From the NCBI GenBank assembly GCA_016219545.1, contig JACRMH010000055.1, positions 1 to 40,699 on the forward strand: a stretch of 40,699 nucleotides of DNA, written 5' to 3'. A program made the translations under genes and the position numbers. The stretch is from Chloroflexota bacterium. Lineage in GTDB: Bacteria > Chloroflexota > Anaerolineae > Anaerolineales > Villigracilaceae. Each line of letters begins with the position of its first letter. The stretch's first letter is position 1. Positions 7,857 to 16,256 of the stretch are shown one piece after another. Below the pieces are notes generated by a model. It was not told the DNA's origin, did not search any database, and saw only the letters and a list, made by a program, of their open reading frames with translations.

Positions 7857-9011
7857 TTACACGGCCTTGGCAACTTGCGGTTCCGTGGATTTGACTATGT
7901 ATGCGTGTTTCATTCCGAACAGGAAGCGCATCACATTGAAGCGCCGCACCGCGAACTCGTACAGCGCTATGATGATGACAAACGAGATCGCCACGATCAC
8001 CGCCCACTCGAGCGCATCGGGCAGTCCCCACTGGAACACGAAGTAGCCGACTGCCAACAGGATGGTTTGGTGGAAGATGTAGAAGGGAAGTACAGCCTCG
8101 TTGGCATATTCCAATTTGGAGTTTGACGCGGTGAGGTATTGCATGGCCAGACCAAAGATTCCCAAAACGCACATCCAGCCACCGAAGACGCGCATCGAGC
8201 CCGCCAGCAGCAGGCTTGGTGACATGACGGTCGGGTCGGCGATCTGGTTGTACACGATGATGAAACCGATGACGAGCGTCACCCCAACGGACAGGGAGAC
8301 CCAGCGCAGGCGGCGAATGTCCTCGTTCAGGCGTTCTTCGGAGACCAGCACGAAACCCCACAAGAGGAAGAACAGATACATGAGGTAGGGATAGCCTCCA
8401 TTCATTCCCATGAACGGGAAGTCGGAGGGAAGCAGGTATAGAAGCAGGATGGGCAGCGCCAGAATGTACACCGTTCCGCCTTTGCCGAGCCAACCACCCA
8501 GCCTGGAAAGGAATCCACTTGCATTGCCCTTGAACCAGCGCAGGAGGGGATAGAGCATGAGGCTGAACAGGAACAAGTACCACAGATACCAAAGGTGCCC
8601 GCCGAACCAATTGATCGAGTTTGGGTAATACTGCGGCAGGTACTGGAAGTAGTTTCCACTGAAAAGCCCATGCGTTTTGTCCCACAAGTAGGATTGCAAT
8701 GAGAGATGAGTCAGCGCGCCCACGAGCAACGGGACGAGCAAACGCAGGACTTTGTCCTTGACGAACTTTCCAAAGCCGCCCTTTCCCAGCGCATAGAAGA
8801 GGCTGGCGCCCGAGACAACGAACATCAACGGCATCATGAAGGAGGTGGCGAACAGATTCCAGACCTCCACTGAGGGATACCAGATGTTATTTTTTACGTT
8901 CCAGTCTTCCACATTATAGAAGCGGGTGGAGTGATAGACAAACACGAGCAATATGCCCTGCACGCGCAGCCAGTCGAGATCGTATCTTCGTTGAGTTGTT
9001 TTGGCGTCCAT
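7857..9011 (-). CDS. Membrane acyltransferase, acyltransferase-3 family
   Basis: Start ATG at 9011 is preceded by AGAGGAG; a longer frame to 9110 overlaps the upstream gene and lacks a ribosome site. The 384-residue protein shows the family pattern: YDLDWLRVQGILLVFVYHSTRFY at the N-terminus, with the motif His in the first transmembrane helix, then about ten hydrophobic segments. These enzymes transfer acyl groups to sugars or glycans at the inner membrane. A second, clearly homologous gene lies directly upstream with a 46-base gap. Both end FGMK, and both share NEAxLPFYIxHQT near residue 330. The substrate is unknown. Confidence 0.87.
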   Translation of the reverse strand: MDAKTTQRRYDLDWLRVQGILLVFVYHSTRFYNVEDWNVKNNIWYPSVEVWNLFATSFMMPLMFVVSGASLFYALGKGGFGKFVKDKVLRLLVPLLVGALTHLSLQSYLWDKTHGLFSGNYFQYLPQYYPNSINWFGGHLWYLWYLFLFSLMLYPLLRWFKGNASGFLSRLGGWLGKGGTVYILALPILLLYLLPSDFPFMGMNGGYPYLMYLFFLLWGFVLVSEERLNEDIRRLRWVSLSVGVTLVIGFIIVYNQIADPTVMSPSLLLAGSMRVFGGWMCVLGIFGLAMQYLTASNSKLEYANEAVLPFYIFHQTILLAVGYFVFQWGLPDALEWAVIVAISFVIIIALYEFAVRRFNVMRFLFGMKHAYIVKSTEPQVAKAV

Positions 9012-9057
9012 TTTTTCTCCTCTTATTCTTGAAATCGAATTGATTCTTGATCTTGAT

Positions 9058-10263
9058 TTACATTGTTCGAGCGGGTTCTTTGAGCGGCGTTTCCTTCGCT
9101 TGAAGACCATGGGGCCTGGTCAGCCACTTCATCCCGAACAGGAAGCGCATCAGGTTGAAGCGTCGTACTCCAAACTCATACAAGCCCATGATCGCAAAGA
9201 AAGAAACAATCAGGATGATGAAGTACTTGAGTAGATCGGGGATGGCCCACTGCACCACAAAATATCCCAGGGTGACAACTACCGTTTGGTGCAGGATGTA
9301 GAAGGGCAATGCCGCTTCGTTGGCATATTTCAGGAACGGAGTGTTTACGTTGAGATGCACCATGCCGAAGCCCATCACCGTCAGCAGCCAGCTCCAGACC
9401 ACGAAGCAATCCAGCACTTTCACCAGACGATTTGCCAGCAAGAAATGGTCGGTCGGATAGATGGTCTGGAACTCGCCGAACAGATAGACGGCGGAGAAGA
9501 TCACTCCCATCCCCAAGTGGATCCAGCGCATCCGGACAATGGACTTTTGCAGGCGCTGGTTGGAGAGGATTACAAAACCGGCAATGTAGAAAAGCGGGTA
9601 GATTACCACGCTCCAGCCCCCCAGAGATGTATTGCCCGGGCCTTCCTCATCCAGGTTCAGAATCAACAGGGTCGCCGGCAGAGCCAAAAGCAAGACCGCT
9701 GCGGGGTTGGCCAGCAGATCGCCCATGTTCTGCAAAACGCGCCGGCCAACGGAAGTCCGTTTGAACCAGATGAAGATCGGCAGGAAAACCAGGGACAGGA
9801 TGAAGAGTAGTTCCAGGTACCACAGATGTGAGCCCATCCAGGCAAAGTTGCCGCCGAAGCCGTACATGCCATCGAAGTAGTGTGGATAAAACTCGAAGAA
9901 CGAGCCGCTGAATTTCCCTGTTGACAGCCTTTCCAGATATATGTGCAGGGCAACATGAGTGAAAATGCCGACGACCAGCGGGATGAATAGGCGCAGGAAC
10001 AGTCCGGTGATGTATTTTCCCGGTCGGTACTTATCCAATGCCAGGAAAGTGCTGGCTCCCGAGATGATCAGGATCAGCGGCATGCCCCAACTGGTGCAGA
10101 ACTCCAGCCAGACCTGCACAGACAGGTAGGTGGTGGCGTTTTTGATAAACCAGTCATCGGTGTCAAAAAAGCGTGTGGCATGGTGAAGACCGAAGATTGC
10201 TAGGATGGCAATCACACGCAACCAGTCGAGGTAGAAAATTCTTTTAACCGATTTTGTGTCCAT
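9058..10263 (-). CDS. Membrane acyltransferase, acyltransferase-3 family (paralogue)
   Basis: This 401-residue protein starts at ATG 10263 with AAGGAG eight bases upstream. It opens FYLDWLRVIAILAIFGLHHATRFF and carries the same NEAALPFYILHQT segment and VRRFNLMRFLFGMK ending as the gene downstream. It is predicted to have about ten transmembrane segments and to O-acylate a glycan or lipid-linked substrate. The pair reads as a tandem duplication that has diverged considerably. It lies 55 bases downstream of a stand-alone receiver gene, so it may belong to the same transcript as that signalling protein. Confidence 0.87.
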   Translation of the reverse strand: MDTKSVKRIFYLDWLRVIAILAIFGLHHATRFFDTDDWFIKNATTYLSVQVWLEFCTSWGMPLILIISGASTFLALDKYRPGKYITGLFLRLFIPLVVGIFTHVALHIYLERLSTGKFSGSFFEFYPHYFDGMYGFGGNFAWMGSHLWYLELLFILSLVFLPIFIWFKRTSVGRRVLQNMGDLLANPAAVLLLALPATLLILNLDEEGPGNTSLGGWSVVIYPLFYIAGFVILSNQRLQKSIVRMRWIHLGMGVIFSAVYLFGEFQTIYPTDHFLLANRLVKVLDCFVVWSWLLTVMGFGMVHLNVNTPFLKYANEAALPFYILHQTVVVTLGYFVVQWAIPDLLKYFIILIVSFFAIMGLYEFGVRRFNLMRFLFGMKWLTRPHGLQAKETPLKEPARTM

Positions 10264-10318
10264 GACTTACTCCTTTTGGTTTGAAATGGATTGAAGGTGT
10301 TGCGATTGAGAGCGGAAA

Positions 10319-10699
10319 CTACGCGGTGGTTCGGTGAACTATTGATTGAATGATTTTTTCCACGGGAGCACCTTTGACGAGGAAGGCGTCCACGCCCGAT
10401 TGAAATGCTTTTGCCCGTGCGGACTCGTAATCATGCACAGTGAGCGCAATGACCTTGCATGGAAATTGTGATTTGATTCGCCACGTCGCTTCATATCCAT
10501 CCATGACGGGCATTTCCAAATCCATGAGGATCGCGTCGGGCTGCAGGGACTCGACCTGGCGAATGGCGTCCAGCCCATTGGCGGCTTCGCCGATGACTTC
10601 GATTTCATTAGAGAGGCACAAGAGTGTGCACAGGTCGCGCCGCACTTCATCCACATCGTCAACGAGCAAAACTTTGGTAGTCATTCTTTTGCCTGTCAT
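10319..10699 (-). CDS. Stand-alone response-regulator receiver
   Basis: 126 residues or fewer containing only a receiver domain: VLLVDDVDEVRRDL (acidic pair), AILMDLEMPVMDG with the phospho-acceptor Asp, ALTVHD and DAFLVKGAP with the conserved Lys. There is no DNA-binding output, so it works by protein contact, as in CheY- or Spo0F-like relays. The ATG at 10699 overlaps the stop of the small upstream gene (ATGA), suggesting coupled translation. An internal ATG at 10684 is a possible alternative start because the domain begins there. The partner is probably one of the kinases further upstream on the same strand. Confidence 0.85.
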   Translation of the reverse strand: MTGKRMTTKVLLVDDVDEVRRDLCTLLCLSNEIEVIGEAANGLDAIRQVESLQPDAILMDLEMPVMDGYEATWRIKSQFPCKVIALTVHDYESARAKAFQSGVDAFLVKGAPVEKIIQSIVHRTTA

Positions 10700-10917
10700 G
10701 AGAGAAAATAATGAAAGGCTTGCTCGAACTCGTCCGCGTCAACTTCGGGAAATGATTGAATGGAGAGGCTGGCGGGAAGCGGCGCAAGCAGTTCGCGGGC
10801 GTTCTCTTCTTCATCGAAGTCAAAGCCGTAATCGCGGGAGTCGGCGTAAATTGGTTTAGGCTCTGCAACAATGAAAGTACAGAAGGTCGCGGGTTGGGAG
10901 ATGGTTTGGCAGTTCAT
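10696..10917 (-). CDS. Small acidic protein of unknown function
   Basis: 73 residues, rich in Glu and Asp in the second half (for example YGFDFDEEENARELL and EVDADEFEQAF). ATG 10917 has AGAAGGAA about eight bases upstream, and the stop overlaps the receiver's ATG by four bases. Both facts favour a real gene over a chance frame. I do not recognise the family. Its coupling to a lone receiver suggests a stoichiometric or regulatory relation with it, but that is only inferred from the layout. Confidence 0.55.
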   Translation of the reverse strand: MNCQTISQPATFCTFIVAEPKPIYADSRDYGFDFDEEENARELLAPLPASLSIQSFPEVDADEFEQAFHYFLS

Positions 10918-11070
10918 GGGAAATTCCTTCTTTCAAATTCTGTCCCCACTATACGCGTTTCCCCACGAATGCACATCTGGCGCGAGAATGAACCCACCCT
11001 GCACTTCGAGGTGGATTTATGATCTCAGACTGGAGATGTAGGAGTACATCGGAGGTTGTAGAAGATCATT

Positions 11071-11149
11071 TACCACAAAGGACACAAAGTGTCACAAAGG
11101 GAAATCAAAAAATCCTTCCTTGTGTACCTCCGTGACCCTTTGTGGTTAA
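11071..11149. repeat. Imperfect inverted repeat with CACAAAG units
   Basis: TTACCACAAAGG at 11071-11082 is mirrored by CCCTTTGTGGTTAA at 11136-11149. Further CACAAAG/CTTTGTG copies lie between them. The segment lies directly after the stop of the truncated kinase and could fold into a long imperfect hairpin. It may be a dispersed intergenic repeat or a transcription end. Only one copy is seen in the window. Confidence 0.5.
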
Positions 11150-11154
11150 GAATG

Positions 11155-11931
11155 TTATGAATTTTGTGGGGGACGTAGTTGCGCGATCAACGAACGCAAT
11201 TGGGCAAGGGCTTGCTCGGTCAATGTTTGCAGGCGGTCAATCTGTTCGGGGACACAGGCAGGCTCACGGTCAAGCAGGAGGCGGGCAGATTGCGATGTCA
11301 GCGTGATGGAAAAAATCACCTGGCTGACCGAGTCGTGCAGTTCACGCGCCAGTCGATTACGTTCGCGCGCCGCCGCCAGTTCTTCAGCTTGCGCGGCATA
11401 CTCCTGTAATCTTTCATGGGCGCTCCGCAAATCCGCAAGCAAGCGCTGGCTTTCCGCCTGATCAGCTTGGGTGCGTGAGTAGAGCAAATCGTACGAGATT
11501 AGAAACGCGCCGATTGCAAAAAAGAGCAGAAGCAGCGCCAGCCCATTTACCCAGCCCATACCAACTAAAAGGGTGGCGCTGAGCAAGGCAATGTAAAGGG
11601 CCATCCATGTCGATGCGGCTGGGCGTAAAAACGTGCGCACCACCTGAATGCACAGTGGAATGTACAGGTCTGATGAGATATCCAAAAACGGGCGCAGGTT
11701 GGAAAGCAGGAGCACCAGCGCCGTTTGGAACGGGAAGTAAAACCAATTGCTCCAGGCAAAACGATTCGACAGCCACGGCTCCAAAGCATATAACAGGCTG
11801 TAGACTGCAATCAGCGTGACCGCAACAAGCAGGTTTTGCGAATCTAGATAAAAGAGGATAGCGCGTAAAGCCACCACGCCGATGATAATGAAACCGATCA
11901 GGTAACTGCCTTGATAACCTTCCCGCTTCAC
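11155..11931 (-). CDS. HisKA_3 histidine kinase lacking the ATPase domain
   Basis: GTG 11931 is chosen because GGAGG lies six bases upstream, inside the end of the previous gene; the longer ATG frame from 12009 overlaps that gene. The 258-residue protein has about six hydrophobic segments (10-155), a coiled coil (160-190) and a HisKA_3 dimerisation helix pair with the phospho-acceptor motif RNRLARELHDSVSQVIFS. It then stops at SLIAQLRPPQNS. No N, G1 or G2 box follows, and the DNA downstream contains no decayed ATPase text that I can see. It cannot bind ATP by itself. It could be trans-phosphorylated by, or form heterodimers with, the complete kinase that ends two bases upstream of its start codon. 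Confidence 0.82.
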   Translation of the reverse strand: MKREGYQGSYLIGFIIIGVVALRAILFYLDSQNLLVAVTLIAVYSLLYALEPWLSNRFAWSNWFYFPFQTALVLLLSNLRPFLDISSDLYIPLCIQVVRTFLRPAASTWMALYIALLSATLLVGMGWVNGLALLLLFFAIGAFLISYDLLYSRTQADQAESQRLLADLRSAHERLQEYAAQAEELAAARERNRLARELHDSVSQVIFSITLTSQSARLLLDREPACVPEQIDRLQTLTEQALAQLRSLIAQLRPPQNS

Positions 11932-11933
11932 TC

Positions 11934-13109
11934 TTAACCTCCAGCCTGATTCTGCTTTACAAGAATTTTCGTTCCCCGATCCTTTTCCGACTCTACCGAG
12001 AGACTCCACCCAATTTCACGCGCACGCTCCGACATGCCTATCAGTCCCAAATGTCCGCGCTGATTTGATACCGTGTGTGGATCGAAGCCCTGCCCATGAT
12101 CTTCGATTTCCAACGACGAAGAATCATCGTTCAACTTCAAACGGACTTTTGCCTCATATGTCCCGCTGTGTTTGACGATGTTGGTCAAGGCTTCGTTGAC
12201 GATGGAATACAGTCCCAGCGTCTCCGCCTCAGAAAGAGTCGTCTCTCCCTGTATTTCCAGTGAGACCTGCAAACCGTCACGCGCCTGGCGTTCAACTGCT
12301 AATCGGCGAAGCGTGGCGGGCAATCCCTCCTCTGCGAGGGAGCGAGGCTTCAACTGCGAGATGAGGGATTGAATCTCGCTCAAAGCGTTTGCCGAAAGCT
12401 CTTCGAGGCGGAGCAACTGTGTGGAGCACGACGCGCGAGGCGAGTCTTTTTCCAGCAGGAGACGGGCAGATTGTGCGGCAAGGTTCATGCTGAAGACTGT
12501 CTGCGTGACTGAGTCATGCAGGTCACGCGCCAGGCGGTTGCGTTCATGCTCCACAGCAAGACCTGCAACTTGATCGGCGTATCCCTGAAGTTGACGATGC
12601 GCGGTCTGTAAATCGCTGAACATCCGTTTGTTTTGGGCGCTGGCTGATTCGGCGTTCAGCACCTGATGGGCGTACCCGCCAAATAGAAAACAAATGCCGC
12701 TATATAACCCACCCATTGCCAGCCCAAAGAGTTGACCTTCTTCGGAAAACAGCATGACGCTGAAGATGGCAATCGAGAATGCTGTGATCCACATGAATCC
12801 AATGCGCCTGCCGAAGAAGGAAACCGCATCGAGACTGGGCGGAATGAACAGCAGGGCGAAGAAATCCTCATAGGTGGACACGTCCAACAGCCACATGACA
12901 AGAATGGATTGGATGAGGAGATATGCTATTTGTATATATCGAGATTGGAAGAGAGGCTTGCGATGAACAATCCATGTCTCAGCAATGAGACACACGCCAT
13001 ACACAGCAAGGAGACCAAGTACGGCGACGAGTTCCTCATCATCGGAGAATAGCACCGCGCCGCGCAGGGCAACCGCGGCGAAAATCAAAAACACACCCGC
13101 GGTACGCAT
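11934..13109 (-). CDS. Sensor histidine kinase (HisKA_3 / NarL-partner type)
   Basis: 391 residues. About six membrane segments fill residues 5-150 and a coiled coil follows. The HisKA_3 motif RNRLARDLHDSVTQTVFS contains the phospho-acceptor His. The ATPase domain has an N-box (SIVNEALTNIVKHS), G1 (DHGQGFDP) and G2-like GHLGLIGMSER, so the enzyme looks complete. Its ATG overlaps the response-regulator stop (TAATG), giving tight translational coupling. It should phosphorylate that LuxR-type regulator. The signal is sensed in or near the membrane and is unknown. Confidence 0.92.
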   Translation of the reverse strand: MRTAGVFLIFAAVALRGAVLFSDDEELVAVLGLLAVYGVCLIAETWIVHRKPLFQSRYIQIAYLLIQSILVMWLLDVSTYEDFFALLFIPPSLDAVSFFGRRIGFMWITAFSIAIFSVMLFSEEGQLFGLAMGGLYSGICFLFGGYAHQVLNAESASAQNKRMFSDLQTAHRQLQGYADQVAGLAVEHERNRLARDLHDSVTQTVFSMNLAAQSARLLLEKDSPRASCSTQLLRLEELSANALSEIQSLISQLKPRSLAEEGLPATLRRLAVERQARDGLQVSLEIQGETTLSEAETLGLYSIVNEALTNIVKHSGTYEAKVRLKLNDDSSSLEIEDHGQGFDPHTVSNQRGHLGLIGMSERAREIGWSLSVESEKDRGTKILVKQNQAGG

Positions 13110-13813
13110 TATTTTTTATCCGTTGGGGTTTCGTGCCGCAGGGCGTAGATGGCGGCTTGTGTGCGGTCATCCAGATTCAATTTACCGAGGATGTTACTGA
13201 CGTGGGTTTTGACGGTCTTCTCGCTGATGACCAGTTTCGCGGCGATGTCGCGATTATTCATGCCATCGGCAATTAATTTCAGAACTTCCTGTTCGCGGTC
13301 GGTCAAACCGCTATCGAAGTTGGATGCTGCTCGGGTTGCGGAAGGCGCGTCTTTCGTGGCCGCAACTGCCATCAGTTTCTTTGCAATTTCGGGGTGCAAC
13401 TGCACCTTGCCCTGATGCGCCTCGCGTACAGCCTGGACCAATTCATTCGGCGGAATGTCCTTGAGCAAATATCCCTGTGCGCCTGCGCGGATAGCGGGCA
13501 GGACTTTATCCTCCTCGCCGAAACTGGTCAGAATGATGACGCGCGTACGCGGACTAGCTTCGATGATTTTTGGTGTGGCTTGCAGGCCATCCATTTCTGG
13601 CATCATGAGGTCGAGCAGAACGATATCGGGTTGAGTGCACCGCGCCATTTCCACTGCTTCGATTCCATTTGCGGCATCCCCCGTTACTTCAATGGGCAGT
13701 TCCGATGTATTCTGCAATTCCAAGAACGTCCGCAATCCCTGGCGCACCATTGCATGGTCGTCCACAATGAGAACGCGGATTTTTTTCCCCGAAGCAAAGC
13801 CAGATTTGTTCAT
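13109..13813 (-). CDS. LuxR/NarL-family response regulator
   Basis: ATG 13813 is selected because GGGAGGG lies eight bases upstream; an upstream in-frame start at 13873 lacks this. The 234-residue protein has a receiver (VLIVDDHAMVRQGL, phospho-Asp in DIVLLDLMMPEMDG, Thr/Lys positions in ILTSF and GYLLKD). It ends with a LuxR helix-turn-helix: LTDREQEVLKLIADGMNNRDIAAKL and SEKTVKTHVSNILGKL. It is the first gene of a three-gene unit with two kinases. It likely controls that unit and perhaps the downstream genes. Confidence 0.93.
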   Translation of the reverse strand: MNKSGFASGKKIRVLIVDDHAMVRQGLRTFLELQNTSELPIEVTGDAANGIEAVEMARCTQPDIVLLDLMMPEMDGLQATPKIIEASPRTRVIILTSFGEEDKVLPAIRAGAQGYLLKDIPPNELVQAVREAHQGKVQLHPEIAKKLMAVAATKDAPSATRAASNFDSGLTDREQEVLKLIADGMNNRDIAAKLVISEKTVKTHVSNILGKLNLDDRTQAAIYALRHETPTDKK

Positions 13814-13877
13814 GCCGTATTCCCTCCCAAAACAGGGTATCGCAAACGCAAAATTGAATGCCAATTTTCCCACTCAA

Positions 13878-13905
13878 AGTATAGTATCAGTATGGTGAAA
13901 GTCAA
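13878..13905 (-). promoter_or_regulatory. Promoter of the response-regulator/kinase operon
   Basis: On the minus strand TTGACT (13905-13900) is separated by 16 bases from TATACT (13883-13878), about 65 bases before the response-regulator ATG. The two boxes are close to the vegetative consensus. Confidence 0.65.
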
Positions 13906-14632
13906 GTGGAAATATCAAATGAAACGATTTTCGGGCTGAATTCAACGTGAAATACAATGGCTTTTTGGGCATTAAATGCTGATGGTTAATGAGTCGTGGT
14001 GCAGCAAAGAACAACGGTTGATTAATTGATGCGACCCTTCGGCTAATGTACTTGCAAAGCCCAAGCACGACGCCCTTGCTTGAGCCGAGGCGTTTTCGTT
14101 AGCAGCTTTGAACCGGTCCAACGATTCAATAGCCACCTTCGCCTGATGAGAAGTGATATATTCCATCTTTGTGAAAATTTCGCCTTACCTTATGGCATTA
14201 TTGATGGGTAGGATTGTCTTCACGATTCCAGATATCGCGCCCAAACTTTGTTGCAATCTATCTTTGCGATTGAACCTAGTCTATCGGTGAATTAGAAGTT
14301 GAAAAGATTAATGAAATGGTATTCTAGGTCTTGTAAGTCAGGGATTGGATTCTTCTGGAAAAATCAAACTCTTTCAGCCAGGTATTGGAAGGATTGATTC
14401 ACTGTTTTTTTTCAGTGATTATATCCATCCATTCTGCTTATCAGACCATTCATAGTGGGTTATATTTCTTCCCAAAGCTCCTATAGTCTAAATATCAAAA
14501 GGTTTATTTGGTCGAATTAATTCAAATTCATCTAAGGAAACATCCGTGATAACTAATTCTCTTTTGAATTTTTATTTATCATATTTTGCAACAGGACAAT
14601 TATTCAAGTTAACTTATGACCAAAAAGAGACC
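13906..14632. other. Long intergenic stretch without a convincing gene
   Basis: About 730 bases that get richer in A and T toward 14600. Frames up to 64 codons exist on the minus strand (13972-14166 and 13874-14068), but they overlap each other, lack clear ribosome binding sites and resemble no family I know. The notable element is a nested inverted repeat at 14042-14103. The remainder holds only short A/T runs. It separates two minus-strand units and may contain regulatory or relic DNA. Confidence 0.5.
14042..14103. repeat. Nested inverted repeat resembling an integron attC site
   Basis: Outer arms GCTAA (14042-14046) and TTAGC (14099-14103) enclose inner arms GCCCAAGCA (14059-14067) and TGCTTGAGC (14077-14085, one mismatch). 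Short outer boxes, a spacer and inner boxes form an attC-like layout. However, the outer boxes (GCTAATG and CGTTAGC) do not meet the RYYYAAC/GTTRRRY consensus, and no integrase is in the window. It may be another kind of repeat. Confidence 0.3.
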
Positions 14633-16237
14633 CTACTCTCCAAAGATTACTTGGCCATCGAAGACAGTCATAGCCACCTGGGTCTGGGCGATTTCCACGG
14701 GGTCTATGGCAAAAATGTCGCGGTCGAGAACCACCATGTCTGCCAGTTTTCCGGGGGTGATGCTGCCCAATTCCTTCCCACGCCCACAAACCAGTGCGGT
14801 TCCCATGCTGAATCCCCAAACGGCCTCAGCCACGCTCAGGCGTTGATCCGGATACCATCCACCAGCCGGTGTGCCATTCCGCATTTGGCGGGTAACCGCC
14901 GCATGAATGCCCCAAATTGGATTCGGGTCTGCCACCGGGCAATCTGATCCAAACGCCAAGGACACGCCTGCCGTCAAGAGGTCCCGGAAAGGATAACTCC
15001 ATTGCGCCCGCGGTCCAACAGATTTATCGATCATTGGGAAGTCATCAGGCACGTGGATGGGCTGCACCGATGCCATTACCCCCAACCGACCGAGCCTTAC
15101 TATATCTTCAGGGCGTATGTTCTGCAGGTGTTCGATGCGATGCGGAGCGCCTGGTGTCACAGTATCTTTGCTGTTCAACACCTGCTCAAAAGCTGTGATC
15201 AACTCGCGGTTTGCCCGATCACCAATTGCATGCACAGCCACTGCCAGACCGGATGCATGAGCGCGTTGAATGGCATCCAAAATCTCATCCATCGGCGTCA
15301 ACGGCATCCCGGCACTGGCGGTATCTTCATAGTTTTCCAGCATCCAGGCCGTGCGGGCACCCTGACCGCCATCTGAAAAGAATTTAACATGACCAGTACG
15401 CAGGTAGTCATCCCCGTATCCGGTGTGCAAGCCGAGGGCAATGGCCTGATCCAATTTTTCTCCCGGAAGCAACATCCACATGCGCATGAAAAGCTTTTCA
15501 TCAGCCCGTAGATGTTGATAAGCATGGAAAGCGGGCAGGCCTTCCTCCCCCCCCATAATGCGAAAATCATGGACACCCGTCAGACCTAACTTGTGTAATA
15601 CACCAAACCCATCGGATATGGCTTTCACCGTCTCATCTGCCTTAGGCGGTGGGATAACGTCCCGTACAAGATTCATCGCCAACTCTCTCAACACGCCGGT
15701 AGGTTTTCCTTCCTCATCTCGATCAATTACACCCCGGGGCGGGTTTGGGGTTTCGGAGTTGATATGCGCTGCTTTCAGCGCAAGGGAATTGGCTACAGCG
15801 AGGTGTCCATCGCTGCGCCAGAGGATGGCGGGATTGGCAGGCGTCAAGTAATCCAGATCCGCTCGGGTGACCAGGCGGGGATTGGGCCAGCGTATCTCAT
15901 TCCAACCCCGACCAACGATCCAAGCACCGGGAGTTGTTTCCCTGGCTTTCTGTGCAAGCAGAGTCTGCAGTTCTTCCAGGGATGAGGTATTTGATAATAC
16001 CAGCCGACGCCGTCCAAGTGCCCATTCAAAGTAGTGAAAATGAGAATCCATTAGACCTGGCAACACCCGCCGCCCCCCAAGATCTTTTTCAACAGTTTTT
16101 GAATTCGCCAGAGCGCGCACATCCGAATCGCTTCCAACTGCCACGATCCGCTTTCCTTCCATCGCCACAGCAGTAGCTTGGGGAAACTTAGGGTCTTGCG
16201 TATGTATCTTGCCGTTATAAAAAATTGTGGTTGGCAT
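14633..16237 (-). CDS. YtcJ-like metal-dependent amidohydrolase
   Basis: 534 residues, full length for the family. The metal and active-site pattern is intact: DSHFHY after RVLPGLM, the Lys in GHVKFFSDGG, VHAIGDRANRE, HRIEHLQ and FGSDCPVAD. This is the composite-domain amidohydrolase type that includes N-substituted formamide deformylase; the substrates of most members are unknown. No signal peptide, so it acts in the cytoplasm. AGAGGAG lies upstream of ATG 16237. It is the last gene of a minus-strand run that includes a second amidohydrolase and a Liv-type transporter, which argues for hydrolysis of an imported amide or ester. Confidence 0.9.
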   Translation of the reverse strand: MPTTIFYNGKIHTQDPKFPQATAVAMEGKRIVAVGSDSDVRALANSKTVEKDLGGRRVLPGLMDSHFHYFEWALGRRRLVLSNTSSLEELQTLLAQKARETTPGAWIVGRGWNEIRWPNPRLVTRADLDYLTPANPAILWRSDGHLAVANSLALKAAHINSETPNPPRGVIDRDEEGKPTGVLRELAMNLVRDVIPPPKADETVKAISDGFGVLHKLGLTGVHDFRIMGGEEGLPAFHAYQHLRADEKLFMRMWMLLPGEKLDQAIALGLHTGYGDDYLRTGHVKFFSDGGQGARTAWMLENYEDTASAGMPLTPMDEILDAIQRAHASGLAVAVHAIGDRANRELITAFEQVLNSKDTVTPGAPHRIEHLQNIRPEDIVRLGRLGVMASVQPIHVPDDFPMIDKSVGPRAQWSYPFRDLLTAGVSLAFGSDCPVADPNPIWGIHAAVTRQMRNGTPAGGWYPDQRLSVAEAVWGFSMGTALVCGRGKELGSITPGKLADMVVLDRDIFAIDPVEIAQTQVAMTVFDGQVIFGE

Positions 16238-16256
16238 GAGATTTAATACTCCTCTT

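Noticed and set aside
9012..9110. Longer N-terminus of the first acyltransferase
   Set aside because: Very basic low-quality text overlapping the upstream paralogue; ATG 9011 has a good AGAGGAG.
13972..14166. Minus-strand 64-codon frame
   Set aside because: No clear ribosome site, overlaps a competing frame and a nested inverted repeat; no recognisable family.
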